In this document: piece after piece, positions 1 through 7,571 of the stretch
Layout: each line of letters opens with the position of its first letter
Numbering within the stretch: the stretch's first letter is position 1
From: JBFXDI01 sp050181295
GTDB taxonomy: Bacteria > Pseudomonadota > Alphaproteobacteria > Rhizobiales > Aestuariivirgaceae
Assembly: GCA_050181295.1 (NCBI GenBank)
Contig: JBFXDI010000116.1
Location: 1 to 12,526 of the forward strand
DNA length: 12,526 bases
Direction of reading: 5' to 3'
Program-made: the position numbers and the translations under genes
The notes under the pieces: generated by a model
What the model saw: only the letters and a program-made list of their open reading frames with translations
The model's database searches: none
What the model was told of the DNA's origin: nothing

Positions 1-506
1 CGCTTCGCGAGCTCGTCGAAGGCGGTCTCGATCAGGCCCGCCGGACGCTGCGGCCAGGGATAGACATAGGGCCAGGCGAGCGCGCCCGGGAACGACACAT
101 GCGCATCGAGCCCGAGGTTGCGCGAGGCCTTGGCCGCAAGCTTCATCTGCTCCACCGCCCAGGCCTGCCGCTCCTTGGGTTTCCCGTGGACGGCCGGCGG
201 CGCGAAGGCGTCGAAGGCCTCGTCATAGGCCGGGTGGACGGCGACCAGTTGTCCCTGCAGATGGGTCGAGAGTTCCGTGATCTCCACCTTGTGCTTCTTC
301 GCGGTGGCCTTCACCTCGTCGCAGTAGGCTTTCGACGTCGCGGCCTTCTTGAGGTCGAACAGGCGTCCGTCCCAGGACGGGATCTGCACGCCCTTGTAGC
401 CGAGGCCGGACGCCCATTTGCAGATCGCATCGAGCGAGTTGAAAGGCTTTGCGTCGCCCGCGAACTGGGCGAGGAAGATCGCCGGTCCCTTGATGTTGCC
501 TGCCAT
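1..506 (-). CDS. Sugar phosphate isomerase/epimerase, TIM-barrel (partial, C-terminus outside window)
   Basis: The frame starts at the ATG read at 506-504 and stays open to the window edge, giving the first 168 residues. A strong ribosome site (GGGAGGAG) sits just upstream of the ATG. The N-terminus (MAGNIKGPAIFLAQFAGD), then GLGYKGVQIPSWDGR, ITELSTHLQGQL and LGLDAHVSFPGALAWPY, reads as the first strands of a xylose-isomerase-like / AP-endonuclease-2-fold barrel. That family (relatives of IolE and IolI) isomerises or epimerises sugars and inosose-type compounds using a divalent metal; the metal ligands are mostly in the missing half. It is the last visible gene of the lacI-xylB-xylA operon, 112 bp behind xylA, so a role in xylose or a related sugar is likely. 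The exact substrate cannot be read from this fragment. Confidence 0.85.
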   Translation of the reverse strand, partial: MAGNIKGPAIFLAQFAGDAKPFNSLDAICKWASGLGYKGVQIPSWDGRLFDLKKAATSKAYCDEVKATAKKHKVEITELSTHLQGQLVAVHPAYDEAFDAFAPPAVHGKPKERQAWAVEQMKLAAKASRNLGLDAHVSFPGALAWPYVYPWPQRPAGLIETAFDELAK

Positions 507-542
507 TGCTCCTCCCTCTCGCTGTCAGGGCTTGTCCTGGAG

Positions 543-589
543 GGTGCGCGCCCTCGCGCACCTCGTGAAGGGCGGCGGAGGCGCCGCCC
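543..589. other. Two tandem perfect hairpins between xylA and the epimerase gene
   Basis: Two perfect inverted repeats lie 7 bp apart in the 112-bp gap. The first has 8-bp arms GGTGCGCG (543-550) and CGCGCACC (555-562) around a 4-base loop. The second has arms GGGCGGCG (570-577) and CGCCGCCC (582-589), also around 4 bases. Neither is followed by a T-tract on either strand, so they are not standard intrinsic terminators. In the minus-strand mRNA they would lie between xylA and the next gene, where such GC-rich stems may protect the upstream message or reduce read-through. The function is inferred. Confidence 0.6.
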
Positions 590-618
590 GTCCGATGTCA
601 TGGTGGCCCCTCATTCCC

Positions 619-1926
619 TCACACATAGCGGTTCACCAGCGCCTCGAGCCGCTCCTGCCCGCCGGAGACGGGCAGGGGTTCGTCCGCCGCCTCCGCCTGC
701 GCCGCGATATTGGCGAGCGTCATGCTCTCGAGCATTCTGCGGGCTTGCGGAGCGTCCCACCTGGCGTATCGCGCCTGGACCTCGCGTTCGAGCGCGCCGT
801 CCTCGATCATCCGCGCCGCGGCGAGGAAGCCCTTCGCGCAGGCATCCATGCTCGCGGCATGCGCATGCAGGAGGTCGTCCGGGTCGATCGACTGGCGGCG
901 GATCTTGGCGTCGAAGTTGAGGCCGCCGGTGGTGAAGCCGCCGCCCCGCAGCAGGTGGTAGAAGGCGAGCGCCAGCTCCGGACCGTTCATGGCGAACTGG
1001 TCGGTGTCCCAGCCCGACTGGTAGTCGCCGCGGTTGATGTCGAGCGAGCCGAAGATGCCGAGCGCGATGGCGAGCGCGATCTCGTGCTCGAAGGAATGCC
1101 CGGCGAGGATGGCGTGGTTCTGCTCGATGTTGACCTTCACCTCGCCCTCGAGGCCGTTGGCCTTGAGGAAGCCGAACACGGTCGCGACGTCGAAATCGTA
1201 CTGGTGCTTGGTGGGCTCCATGGGCTTCGGCTCGATGAGCACCGGTCCCTCGAAGCCGATCCTGTGCTTGTGCTCGACCACCAGGTTGAGGAAGCGGCCG
1301 AGTTGGGCGAGCTCGCGCTTGAGATCGGTGTTGAGGAGCGTCTCGTAGCCCTCGCGCCCGCCCCACATGACGTAGTTCTCGCCCTGGAGCGCGTGCGTGA
1401 GCTCCAGCACCGCCTTCACCTGACCGGCGGCATAGGCGAAGACGTCCGGATCGGGATTGGAGGCGGCGCCCGCCATGTAGCGTCGGTTCGAGAACAGGTT
1501 GGCGGTGCCCCAGAGGAGCTTCATGCCGCTGTCCTGCATTTTCCTCGCCAGGAGATCGCCGATCGTCAGGAGGTTGCGGTTGCTTTCCTTCAGCGTCGCG
1601 CCTTCGGGAGCGACGTCGCGGTCGTGGAAGGTGAAGTAGGGGATGCCGAGCAGGCGGAAGGTCTCGAAGGCGATATCCGCCTTGGCCCGCGCCTGCGCTA
1701 GTGGATCGCCTGGCGCCTGCCAGGGCCGCAGGAAGGTTTCTCCGCCGAAGGGGTCTCCGCCGGGCCATGTGAAGGAATGCCAGTAGCAGACGGCGAAGCG
1801 CAGATGCTCCTTGAGCCGCTTGCCCAGCACCACGCGATCGGGATCGTACCAGCGGAAGGCGAGGTCGGAAGCGGACTCCGGACCCTCGTAGCCGATCGGG
1901 CCCTTGCGGGTGAAGAACGGGCTCAT
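619..1926 (-). CDS. xylA: Xylose isomerase
   Basis: Converts D-xylose to D-xylulose in the cytoplasm, the first step of the isomerase pathway of xylose use. The protein is 435 residues, the usual length of the long (class II, E. coli-like) form. The expected active-site residues are visible: H101 and D104 in FTFHDRD, E232 and K234 in IEPKPMEPTKHQYDFD, E268 and H271 in VNIEQNHA, D296 in SLDINRGD, D307 and D309 in WDTDQF, and D339 in LNFDAK. These bind the two metal ions and the sugar. The ATG at 1926 overlaps the xylB stop as ATGA, with AAGGAGG about 8 bases upstream, so translation is probably coupled to xylB. The family assignment is near certain. Confidence 0.97.
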   Translation of the reverse strand: MSPFFTRKGPIGYEGPESASDLAFRWYDPDRVVLGKRLKEHLRFAVCYWHSFTWPGGDPFGGETFLRPWQAPGDPLAQARAKADIAFETFRLLGIPYFTFHDRDVAPEGATLKESNRNLLTIGDLLARKMQDSGMKLLWGTANLFSNRRYMAGAASNPDPDVFAYAAGQVKAVLELTHALQGENYVMWGGREGYETLLNTDLKRELAQLGRFLNLVVEHKHRIGFEGPVLIEPKPMEPTKHQYDFDVATVFGFLKANGLEGEVKVNIEQNHAILAGHSFEHEIALAIALGIFGSLDINRGDYQSGWDTDQFAMNGPELALAFYHLLRGGGFTTGGLNFDAKIRRQSIDPDDLLHAHAASMDACAKGFLAAARMIEDGALEREVQARYARWDAPQARRMLESMTLANIAAQAEAADEPLPVSGGQERLEALVNRYV

Positions 1927-3380
1927 CCCATGGCCTCCTTCAGACCCGGATAGAGGGCGCGGTAGCGCTGCCAGCGATCCTCATAGGCGCGGGCGAGCGC
2001 GCGTCGTGGTTCGAGGGTGGCGACGATCCGCGGCGGCGTGCAGACGGCAAGCGGCTCGGCGCCCGTCGCGGCGATGAGGCCGAGCCGCGCCGCGCCGAAG
2101 GCCGCGCCGACATCGCCGGCCGCCGGCACGCGGATGGGAATGCCGAGCACCGTGGCGATGATCTCGATCCATGGGCGGGAGCGCGCCCCGCCTCCGACGG
2201 CGGTCGCCTGCGTGACCTTCGTGCCCGCCGCCTTGAGCGCCTCGAGGCAGTCGCGGAAGGCGAAGGCGACGCCCTCCAGCACGGCGCGCACGAGGTTGCG
2301 TCGCTCCGTCTCCGCCGCGAGTCCGGCGAAGGCGCCGCGGATCGAGGCGTCGCTGTGAGGCGTGCGCTCGCCCGAGAGATAGGGAAGGAAGGTGACGGGG
2401 GAGGGCCCGCGCATCTCGCCCGCGGCATGGGCGAGGAGCGCCCGCGGCTCCGTGTTCAGCATGCGCGCGAGCCAGTCGAGCGAGCCGGTGGCCGACAGGA
2501 CGACGCCCATCTGGTGCCAGGCTTTCGGCAGCGCGTGGCAGAAGGCGTGGACGCCGCCTGCGGGGTTCGGCGAAAAGCGGGCGTTCGAGACGAAGAGCAC
2601 GCCGGATGTGCCGAGCGACAGGAAGGCGGAGCCAGGCCTCACCGTTCCCGTGCCGCAGGCGCTCGCCGGGTTGTCGCCGCCGCCTCCCGCGACGACGGGT
2701 GCGATGTCCATGCCCCAGCGCTTCGCGAGCGCCGATCTCAGGCGCCCCGAGACTTCCGTACCCTCGACCAGCCGCGGCATCTGCTCGAGCCCGAGGCCGC
2801 AGGCCTCGAGCAGCGGCGGGCTCCAGCGCCGCGCGCCGACGTCGAGCCAGCAGGTGCCGGACGCATCCGACATGTCGGAGGCGTGCTCGCCCGTGAGCTT
2901 GAGCCGTACATAGTCCTTGGGCAGCAGCACCTGCGCCGTGCGTTGGAAGAGCTTCGCCTCGTGCCTGCGCACCCAGGCGAGCTTCGGCGCCGTGAAGCCC
3001 GCCATGAGCCTGTTGCCCGTGATCGCGCGGAAGCGCGGCTCGGCGGCTTCGAGGGCGCGGCATTCATCGCCCGCGCGTGCGTCGTTCCACAGGATGCACG
3101 GCCGGAGCGGCCTGTCGGCGGCATCGAGCAGGGTCGCCCCGTGCTGCTGGCCCGAAAGTCCGACGCCCTCGACCGCCGACATCGCCTTCGGCTGGCCCGC
3201 CTTCAATTCGTCCAGCACCCGGCGCGTCGCGCGCCACCACGCCTCCGGATCCTGCTCCGACCAGCCGGGCCGCGGCCGCGAGACCTTGAGCGGCGCGGTG
3301 GCGACGCCGGCGATCCTCTGGCGGCCGTCGATGAGGACGGCCTTGACCGATGAGGTGCCGATGTCGATGCCGAGATACAT
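1923..3380 (-). CDS. xylB: Xylulokinase
   Basis: Phosphorylates D-xylulose to xylulose 5-phosphate with ATP, feeding the pentose phosphate pathway. It is a FGGY-family kinase of 485 residues, the length of E. coli XylB. The N-terminal phosphate loop is LGIDIGTSSVKAVLIDG (3-19). The sugar-binding motifs GLSGQQHG (74-81) and ILWNDAR (96-102) follow, then the catalytic aspartate D236 in GGGGDNPASACG and the second nucleotide loop SLGTSG. The frame could begin at 3419, but that adds 13 unrelated residues and overlaps lacI. The ATG at 3380 starts directly with the conserved motif and has AGGA about 8 bases upstream, so I use it. It follows lacI by 10 bp and overlaps xylA by 4 bp. Confidence 0.96.
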   Translation of the reverse strand: MYLGIDIGTSSVKAVLIDGRQRIAGVATAPLKVSRPRPGWSEQDPEAWWRATRRVLDELKAGQPKAMSAVEGVGLSGQQHGATLLDAADRPLRPCILWNDARAGDECRALEAAEPRFRAITGNRLMAGFTAPKLAWVRRHEAKLFQRTAQVLLPKDYVRLKLTGEHASDMSDASGTCWLDVGARRWSPPLLEACGLGLEQMPRLVEGTEVSGRLRSALAKRWGMDIAPVVAGGGGDNPASACGTGTVRPGSAFLSLGTSGVLFVSNARFSPNPAGGVHAFCHALPKAWHQMGVVLSATGSLDWLARMLNTEPRALLAHAAGEMRGPSPVTFLPYLSGERTPHSDASIRGAFAGLAAETERRNLVRAVLEGVAFAFRDCLEALKAAGTKVTQATAVGGGARSRPWIEIIATVLGIPIRVPAAGDVGAAFGAARLGLIAATGAEPLAVCTPPRIVATLEPRRALARAYEDRWQRYRALYPGLKEAMG

Positions 3381-3390
3381 CACCCGATCC

Positions 3391-4413
3391 TCACGGCAGG
3401 TTGTGGGGCAGAAACACATCGATGCGGATGCGCTCCTGCTCGGGGACGATCGGCATCCTGTCCACGCTGGCGGTGAGCACCCGGACGGCGCTCCTCACCT
3501 CGTGGCCGGCGTCCTGGTTGATGACGGCGTCAATGGCGCCGGCGATGAGCGCGGCGCGTGAATGCGGCGTGAGCTCATGCGCGATGAAGACGATGTCGCG
3601 CGCGCGGCCCGTCTCCTCCAGTGCCTGCACGACACCCCGGTTGCCGGCGCCGGCATTGTAGAGGCCGACGAGGTTCGGCGTCTCCTCGATGAGCTTCAGC
3701 GTCGTGGCGCGCACCTTGCGCCAGTCGTCGCGCGCCTCGCGGGGCGAAAGGACGCTGAGCGTCCGGAAGTCCGACGACAGAACCTGGTTGAAGCCGTAGA
3801 GCCGCTCCACGTGGTCGCGAAGGCCAAGCGAGCCCGCGATTACCCCGACGCTCCCCTTGCGTCCGGCGAGGAAGCGCCCGAGCAGCGTCGCCGCGGTGCG
3901 GCCCGCCGCGGAATTGTCGATGCCCACATAGTGCGCGCGCCCCGCGCCCGGCATGTCGGAGACGAGCGTGACGACAGAGATGCCGGCCGCGGCGAGCCTG
4001 TCGATCGCCTCCCTCACGCGGGGATGGTCCAGCGCCACGACCGCGATGCCGTCGAACTCCTCTCCGAGCCCCAGGAGCGTTCCGGCCAGCGCCTTCGGAT
4101 CGAAGACGTCGGTGAGGCGGGCGGAGATCGTGATGCGATCGGCCGCGTAGCGGCTGGCGGCCGCCTCCACCTCGCGGCGGAGCTGCTGCATGAAGCTGTT
4201 GGAGCCGGTGGGCAGGACGAAGCAGAAGCGATATTCGCGCCCCCGCGCGAGTCGCGCCGCGAGCCTGTCCGGCTGGTAGTTGAGCTTGCGGACGGCGATC
4301 TCGACGCGCTCCACCGTCATGGGCCTGACGCCCGGTCGCCGGTTCAGCACCCGGTCGACGGTCGCAACGCTCACCCTGGCCTCCCTGGCCACGTCCGCCA
4401 CAGTCGCCTTCAT
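3391..4413 (-). CDS. LacI-family transcriptional regulator of the xylose operon
   Basis: A 340-residue DNA-binding repressor with the standard LacI layout. The N-terminal helix-turn-helix is TVADVAREARVSVATVDRVL (4-23), then the hinge segment YQPDRLAARLARG, then a periplasmic-binding-protein-like sugar-sensing domain from about residue 60 (YRFCFVLPTGSNSF, DGIAVVALDHP, HYVGIDNSAAGRTAA, GLYNAGAGNRGV). The usual TVSRVLN of the recognition helix reads TVDRVLN here. The start at 4413 gives the classic MKATVADVA opening; an open frame runs further upstream but adds non-family residues through the terminator region. As first gene of the xylBA operon it most likely represses that operon, and itself, until xylose or a related sugar binds. 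The effector is inferred from the neighbours. Confidence 0.92.
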   Translation of the reverse strand: MKATVADVAREARVSVATVDRVLNRRPGVRPMTVERVEIAVRKLNYQPDRLAARLARGREYRFCFVLPTGSNSFMQQLRREVEAAASRYAADRITISARLTDVFDPKALAGTLLGLGEEFDGIAVVALDHPRVREAIDRLAAAGISVVTLVSDMPGAGRAHYVGIDNSAAGRTAATLLGRFLAGRKGSVGVIAGSLGLRDHVERLYGFNQVLSSDFRTLSVLSPREARDDWRKVRATTLKLIEETPNLVGLYNAGAGNRGVVQALEETGRARDIVFIAHELTPHSRAALIAGAIDAVINQDAGHEVRSAVRVLTASVDRMPIVPEQERIRIDVFLPHNLP

Positions 4414-4453
4414 GCTCCGTGACCTTGTTGTGGATGATCGAATACCATCAAAA

Positions 4454-4473
4454 TTTGAGGTACGCCACTCAAA
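4454..4473. promoter_or_regulatory. Candidate LacI-type operator upstream of lacI-xylBA
   Basis: A perfect inverted repeat, TTTGAG (4454-4459) and CTCAAA (4468-4473), is separated by 8 bases. It lies 41 bp upstream of the lacI start in an AT-rich patch that contrasts with the GC-rich surroundings. A two-fold symmetric site here fits a dimeric LacI-family repressor controlling its own operon. No convincing -35/-10 pair could be assigned, so the promoter itself is not called. The central CG typical of many LacI operators is not centred in this repeat, which lowers confidence. Confidence 0.45.
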
Positions 4474-4483
4474 ACTGGTCATG

Positions 4484-4508
4484 AAAAAGGGCGGCGCTTC
4501 GGCCGCCC
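4484..4508 (-). terminator. Intrinsic terminator of the RlpA-like gene
   Basis: Read on the minus strand, a perfect 7-bp GC stem (GGGCGGC at 4489-4495 with GCCGCCC at 4502-4508, 6-base loop containing TTCG) is followed directly by five T residues (plus-strand A-tract 4484-4488). It sits 24 bp after the stop codon of the RlpA-like gene and just upstream of the lacI promoter region. It therefore insulates the xylose operon from read-through. Confidence 0.85.
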
Positions 4509-4531
4509 CTCCAAAGTCTATTGTCTTAGGG

Positions 4532-5062
4532 TCAGTTGATGACCTGCAGCGACACCCGCGCGAGGCCGTTGACGCCGATCTGGCGCGCCGCGCCCATGGC
4601 GAGGTCGATGATGCGGCCGTGGATGAACGGTCCCCGGTCGTTGATGCGCACCACGACGGAGCGGCCGTTGCTGACATGCGTGACCTTGACGCGCGTGCCG
4701 AAGGGAAGCGAGCGGTGCGCGGCCGTCAACCCCATCGGGTTGAAGCGCTCTCCGTTGGCGGTGCGCTTGCCGGACCTGTAGTAAGAGGCGGTGCCGACCC
4801 ACTTCGAGGAGGACTTGAGGCTGGCGGTCGTTGCCTTGCCGCGCTTGGAGAAACGCGAAGTGACGCGCGCCGGCTTCTTGGCGTCCTTGGCTATTGCCCG
4901 TCTGCTCTTGACGTTAGAGCCGTAGCGCGACTTGACGACGGGCTTGGCCTCTGCGCGGTGCATGTGCCTGTCGCGGGAGCCGATGTCGGCCTTTGCGGGG
5001 ATTGCCGCGATGAATCCAAAGGAAAGGGCGGCGGCGAGCGCCGCGGGAAGAAGCAATTTCAA
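4532..5062 (-). CDS. Exported RlpA-like double-psi beta-barrel protein
   Basis: With the start I prefer, the protein is 176 residues. It begins with a signal peptide (K-L-L-L, a run of A/L/F/I, then IPAKA before the cut), followed by a basic, Ser/Lys-rich linker. The C-terminal RlpA domain has GTASYYRSGKRTANGERF, LTAAHRSLPFGTRVKVT and VVVRINDRGPFIHGRIIDLA. RlpA proteins act in the envelope on peptidoglycan; some cleave peptide-free glycan strands. There is no lipobox cysteine and no SPOR domain, so this is a short soluble form. The start is TTG at 5062: it puts the signal peptide at the N-terminus and has GGAG 7 bases upstream. A longer frame from 5236 would bury the signal peptide behind about 58 charged residues. 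It is a single-gene unit, divergent from the flavoprotein gene and closed by its own terminator. Confidence 0.85.
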   Translation of the reverse strand: MKLLLPAALAAALSFGFIAAIPAKADIGSRDRHMHRAEAKPVVKSRYGSNVKSRRAIAKDAKKPARVTSRFSKRGKATTASLKSSSKWVGTASYYRSGKRTANGERFNPMGLTAAHRSLPFGTRVKVTHVSNGRSVVVRINDRGPFIHGRIIDLAMGAARQIGVNGLARVSLQVIN

Positions 5063-5239
5063 TGACCCGCTCCGTGATCGTTGGTGATGCGAATGGAACG
5101 GGTTGCTTCCCCGTCCCCTCGGTTCCCCTTTCCGTAAGGCCAAAGGTGACGACAATCGGGCATGCTCGGGGTGTTTCGCGGGCCTGCACGCGGTGTCGCA
5201 GGCTTCGCGCAAGCTTCGGCGAGCGATGTTCTGCAAAAG

Positions 5240-5322
5240 TCGTTAGAACGTTCGCTAGAAACACCGTGTCGCCATTTTTGGTTCCCTTTGCGGGAGCGCG
5301 ATGCGACTAAAGTTTTAGCGAA
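5240..5322. promoter_or_regulatory. Repeated TTCTAGCGA-like motif in the divergent intergenic region
   Basis: The 277-bp gap (5063-5339) between the divergent RlpA-like and flavoprotein genes holds three near-copies of one 9-mer. TCGTTAGAA (5240-5248) and TCGCTAGAA (5252-5260) are in tandem at 12-bp spacing, and an inverted copy TTTAGCGAA (5314-5322) lies just before the flavoprotein start. The tandem pair also contains the palindrome GAACGTTC (5246-5253). Repeats in this position could be binding sites for a regulator of either gene. I see no clear sigma-70 promoter and no other feature in the gap. Confidence 0.3.
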
Positions 5323-5339
5323 TGAACGAGGTCCGCCCG

Positions 5340-7415
5340 ATGAGCGCACGCGACCCCCGCTACGACATTCTTTTCGAGCCGGTCCGCATCGGCCCCGTGG
5401 TCGCGCGCAACCGCTTCTATCAGGTGCCGCATTGCTGCGGCATGGGCTACCGCTACCCCGAATCAATGGCGACGATGCGCGGCATCAAGGCCGAGGGCGG
5501 ATGGGCCGTCGTCTCGACGGAGGAAACCGAAATTCACGCATCGGCGGAGATCGCGCCCTGGGTCGAGGGCAGGCTCTGGGACGACCACGACATCCCGGCG
5601 CTGGCGCGCATGTGCGAGGAGGTGCATCGGCACGGGAGCCTCGCGGCGGTCGAGCTCTGCCACAACGGCTCGCACGCGCCCAACCACTACAGCCGCGAGG
5701 TGCCGATCGCGCCCTCCCACATCGCCATCGACTTTCCCGATCCCGTGCAGGCGCGGGCCATGGACAAGACCGATATCGCGAATCTCAGGCGGTGGCATCG
5801 CAACGCCGCGCTGCGCGCCCGCCGCGCCGGCTTCGACATCGTCTATGTCTATGTCGGCCACGATCTCAGCATCCTGCAGCACTTCCTCTCCCGCCGTCAT
5901 AATCAGCGCACGGACGAATATGGCGGCAGCATCGCCAACCGCGCGCGTCTCATGCGCGAGATCATCGAGGACACGAAGGAGGCGGTGGGCGACCGCTGCG
6001 GCGTTGCCGTGCGCCTGGCGGTGGACGAGCTCCTGGGAGCCGAGGGCATCACCTGCGATGGCGACGGCTACGAGACGGTGGCGATGCTCGCCGAGCTTCC
6101 CGACCTCTGGGACGTGAATGTCTCGCGCTGGAAGAACGACAGCGTCACCGCCCGCTTCGCGGAAGAGGGCTACCAGGAGCCTTACATCTCCTTCGTCAAG
6201 AAGCTGACCACCAGGCCCGTGGTGGGCGTCGGCCGCTATACCTCGCCAGACGCCATGGTACGCGTCGTCCGCCAGGGCATTATGGACATGATCGGCGCCG
6301 CGCGCCCCTCGATCGCCGATCCCTTCCTGCCCAGGAAGATCGAGGAGGGGCGCCTTGACGACATCCGCGAATGCATCGGCTGCAACATTTGCGCCGCGCA
6401 CGACAACTTCTCGAGCCCCATCCGCTGCACGCAGAACCCGACCATGGGGGAGGAATGGCGGCGCGGCTGGCATCCGGAGATGATGCCGTCGGCGCGGGCG
6501 CGTGAGCGCATCCTGGTGGTGGGCGGCGGACCTGCGGGGCTCGAGGCGGCGCGCGCCCTGGGACAGGCCGGCCACGAGGTGATGCTCGCGGAGGCGGGCG
6601 ATGAATGGGGCGGCCGCGTCGCGCGAGAGTGCAGGCTCCCCAGCCTTTCAAGCTGGGGGCGCGTGCGCGACTGGCGGCTCGGCCAGATCCACAAGCTCTC
6701 GAACGTCTCGCTGTTCCTCGGAAGCGCCATGAGTGCGGAGGATGCGCTGGGCGCCGAGGCCACCCACATCGTGCTGGCCACGGGCAGCCGCTGGCGCGCC
6801 GACGGCCGGGGGCGCAGCCTCCATGCGCCCGTTCCGGGCATCGGGGCGGCGAAGGTCCTGACGCCCGACGACCTGATGGCGGAGGGGCTCGCGCGGGTCT
6901 CCGGCGCGGTCGTGATTTACGACGACGACTATTACTACATGGGCGGTGTGCTGGCGGAGCTCTGCGCCGTGGCGGGTCTTGAGACGGCCTATGTGACGCC
7001 GCTCGCCGAGGCCTCGGCCTGGACCAACAACACCATGGAGCAGAGCCGCATCCAGGCGCGGCTTCTGGAGATCGGCGTGAGGATCGTTCCGCATCGCGTC
7101 CCCATGGCGGTCGGCGCATCGGAGCTAGAGCTTGCCTGCGTCTATACGGGCAAGCGCGAGACCTTGCCTTGCGCGACCTTCCTGCCCGTGACCATGCGCA
7201 TGCCGGAGGAGGGCCTGTGGCAGTCCTTGCAGGAGCGCGAGGCCGAATGGGCCGATCATGGCGTCGAGACGGTCCGGCGCATCGGCGATTGCCTCGGGCC
7301 GGGCACCATCGCGGCGGCGGTCTTCGCCGGTCACCGCTATGCGCGAGAGTTCGGCCAGGAGATCGACCCGGACGTGACGCCCTTCCGGCGCGAGGCCATC
7401 ATCGCGCCGATTTAG
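5340..7415 (+). CDS. Trimethylamine dehydrogenase-family Fe-S flavoprotein (amine dehydrogenase, substrate unknown)
   Basis: A 691-residue cytoplasmic oxidoreductase. An N-terminal old-yellow-enzyme barrel binds FMN, a 4Fe-4S site follows (C345, C348, C351, C363), and the C-terminal ADP/NAD(FAD)-binding folds start at ILVVGGGPAGLEAA. Such enzymes oxidatively cleave amines and pass electrons to an electron-transfer flavoprotein or other acceptor. C32 in RFYQVPHCCG matches the cysteine that carries FMN covalently in trimethylamine dehydrogenase. Y171, H174 and D267 match its catalytic Tyr169, His172 and Asp267. Of the aromatic bowl that holds trimethylamine (Tyr60, Trp264, Trp355), only W264 remains; the others are E62 and D355, so trimethylamine is an unlikely substrate. 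I chose the ATG at 5340 because family members begin close to ARDPxxDILFEP and GAGG lies 8 bases upstream. An ATG at 5322 would add 6 residues. Histamine-, polyamine- or methylamine-type substrates are possible. Confidence 0.88.
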   Translation: MSARDPRYDILFEPVRIGPVVARNRFYQVPHCCGMGYRYPESMATMRGIKAEGGWAVVSTEETEIHASAEIAPWVEGRLWDDHDIPALARMCEEVHRHGSLAAVELCHNGSHAPNHYSREVPIAPSHIAIDFPDPVQARAMDKTDIANLRRWHRNAALRARRAGFDIVYVYVGHDLSILQHFLSRRHNQRTDEYGGSIANRARLMREIIEDTKEAVGDRCGVAVRLAVDELLGAEGITCDGDGYETVAMLAELPDLWDVNVSRWKNDSVTARFAEEGYQEPYISFVKKLTTRPVVGVGRYTSPDAMVRVVRQGIMDMIGAARPSIADPFLPRKIEEGRLDDIRECIGCNICAAHDNFSSPIRCTQNPTMGEEWRRGWHPEMMPSARARERILVVGGGPAGLEAARALGQAGHEVMLAEAGDEWGGRVARECRLPSLSSWGRVRDWRLGQIHKLSNVSLFLGSAMSAEDALGAEATHIVLATGSRWRADGRGRSLHAPVPGIGAAKVLTPDDLMAEGLARVSGAVVIYDDDYYYMGGVLAELCAVAGLETAYVTPLAEASAWTNNTMEQSRIQARLLEIGVRIVPHRVPMAVGASELELACVYTGKRETLPCATFLPVTMRMPEEGLWQSLQEREAEWADHGVETVRRIGDCLGPGTIAAAVFAGHRYAREFGQEIDPDVTPFRREAIIAPI

Positions 7416-7450
7416 GCTTAGACGCGAAAGCACCATCTCTCTCGCTCAAT

Positions 7451-7533
7451 CGTCATTGCCGGGCTTGACCCGGCAATCCAGGAACCTAGGTCACATCGCT
7501 ACTGGATGCCCGGCGCAAGGCCGGGCATGACGG
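7451..7533. repeat. Palindromic repeat pair A (REP/RPE-like, two inverted units)
   Basis: Unit 1 (7451-7482) starts CGTCATTGCC and forms a perfect 9-bp stem (7455-7463 with 7469-7477, 5-base loop). Unit 2 (7502-7533) is in the opposite direction, CTGGAT...ATGACGG, with a 9-bp stem (7506-7514 with 7520-7528, 5-base loop). The two share CGTCAT outer and CCAG inner edges, so the pair is itself an inverted repeat. This is the form of extragenic palindromes common in rhizobial genomes, probably mobilised by RAYT-type transposases elsewhere. Unit 1 begins 36 bp after the flavoprotein stop and could stabilise the 3' end of its mRNA. Confidence 0.8.
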
Positions 7534-7571
7534 AGGTAGGGGACGGCGCTAGCACGCCCTTCGTTTGATGA

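Noticed and set aside
418..1701. Long plus-strand open frame of 427 codons opposite xylA
   Set aside because: It lies antisense to xylA, whose frame has all catalytic residues. The translation is rich in Arg, Glu and Leu with no family features, as expected from a GC-rich antisense frame.
3391..4413. Naming the regulator xylR
   Set aside because: That symbol is used for unrelated AraC- and ROK-family regulators; only the LacI family and the operon context are supported.
5063..5236. N-terminal extension of the RlpA-like protein to an upstream ATG
   Set aside because: It would place about 58 charged residues before a normal signal peptide; the TTG at 5062 with its own ribosome site explains the protein better.
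5340..7415. Calling the flavoprotein trimethylamine dehydrogenase
   Set aside because: Two of the three aromatic bowl residues are missing, so the specific name is not supported.
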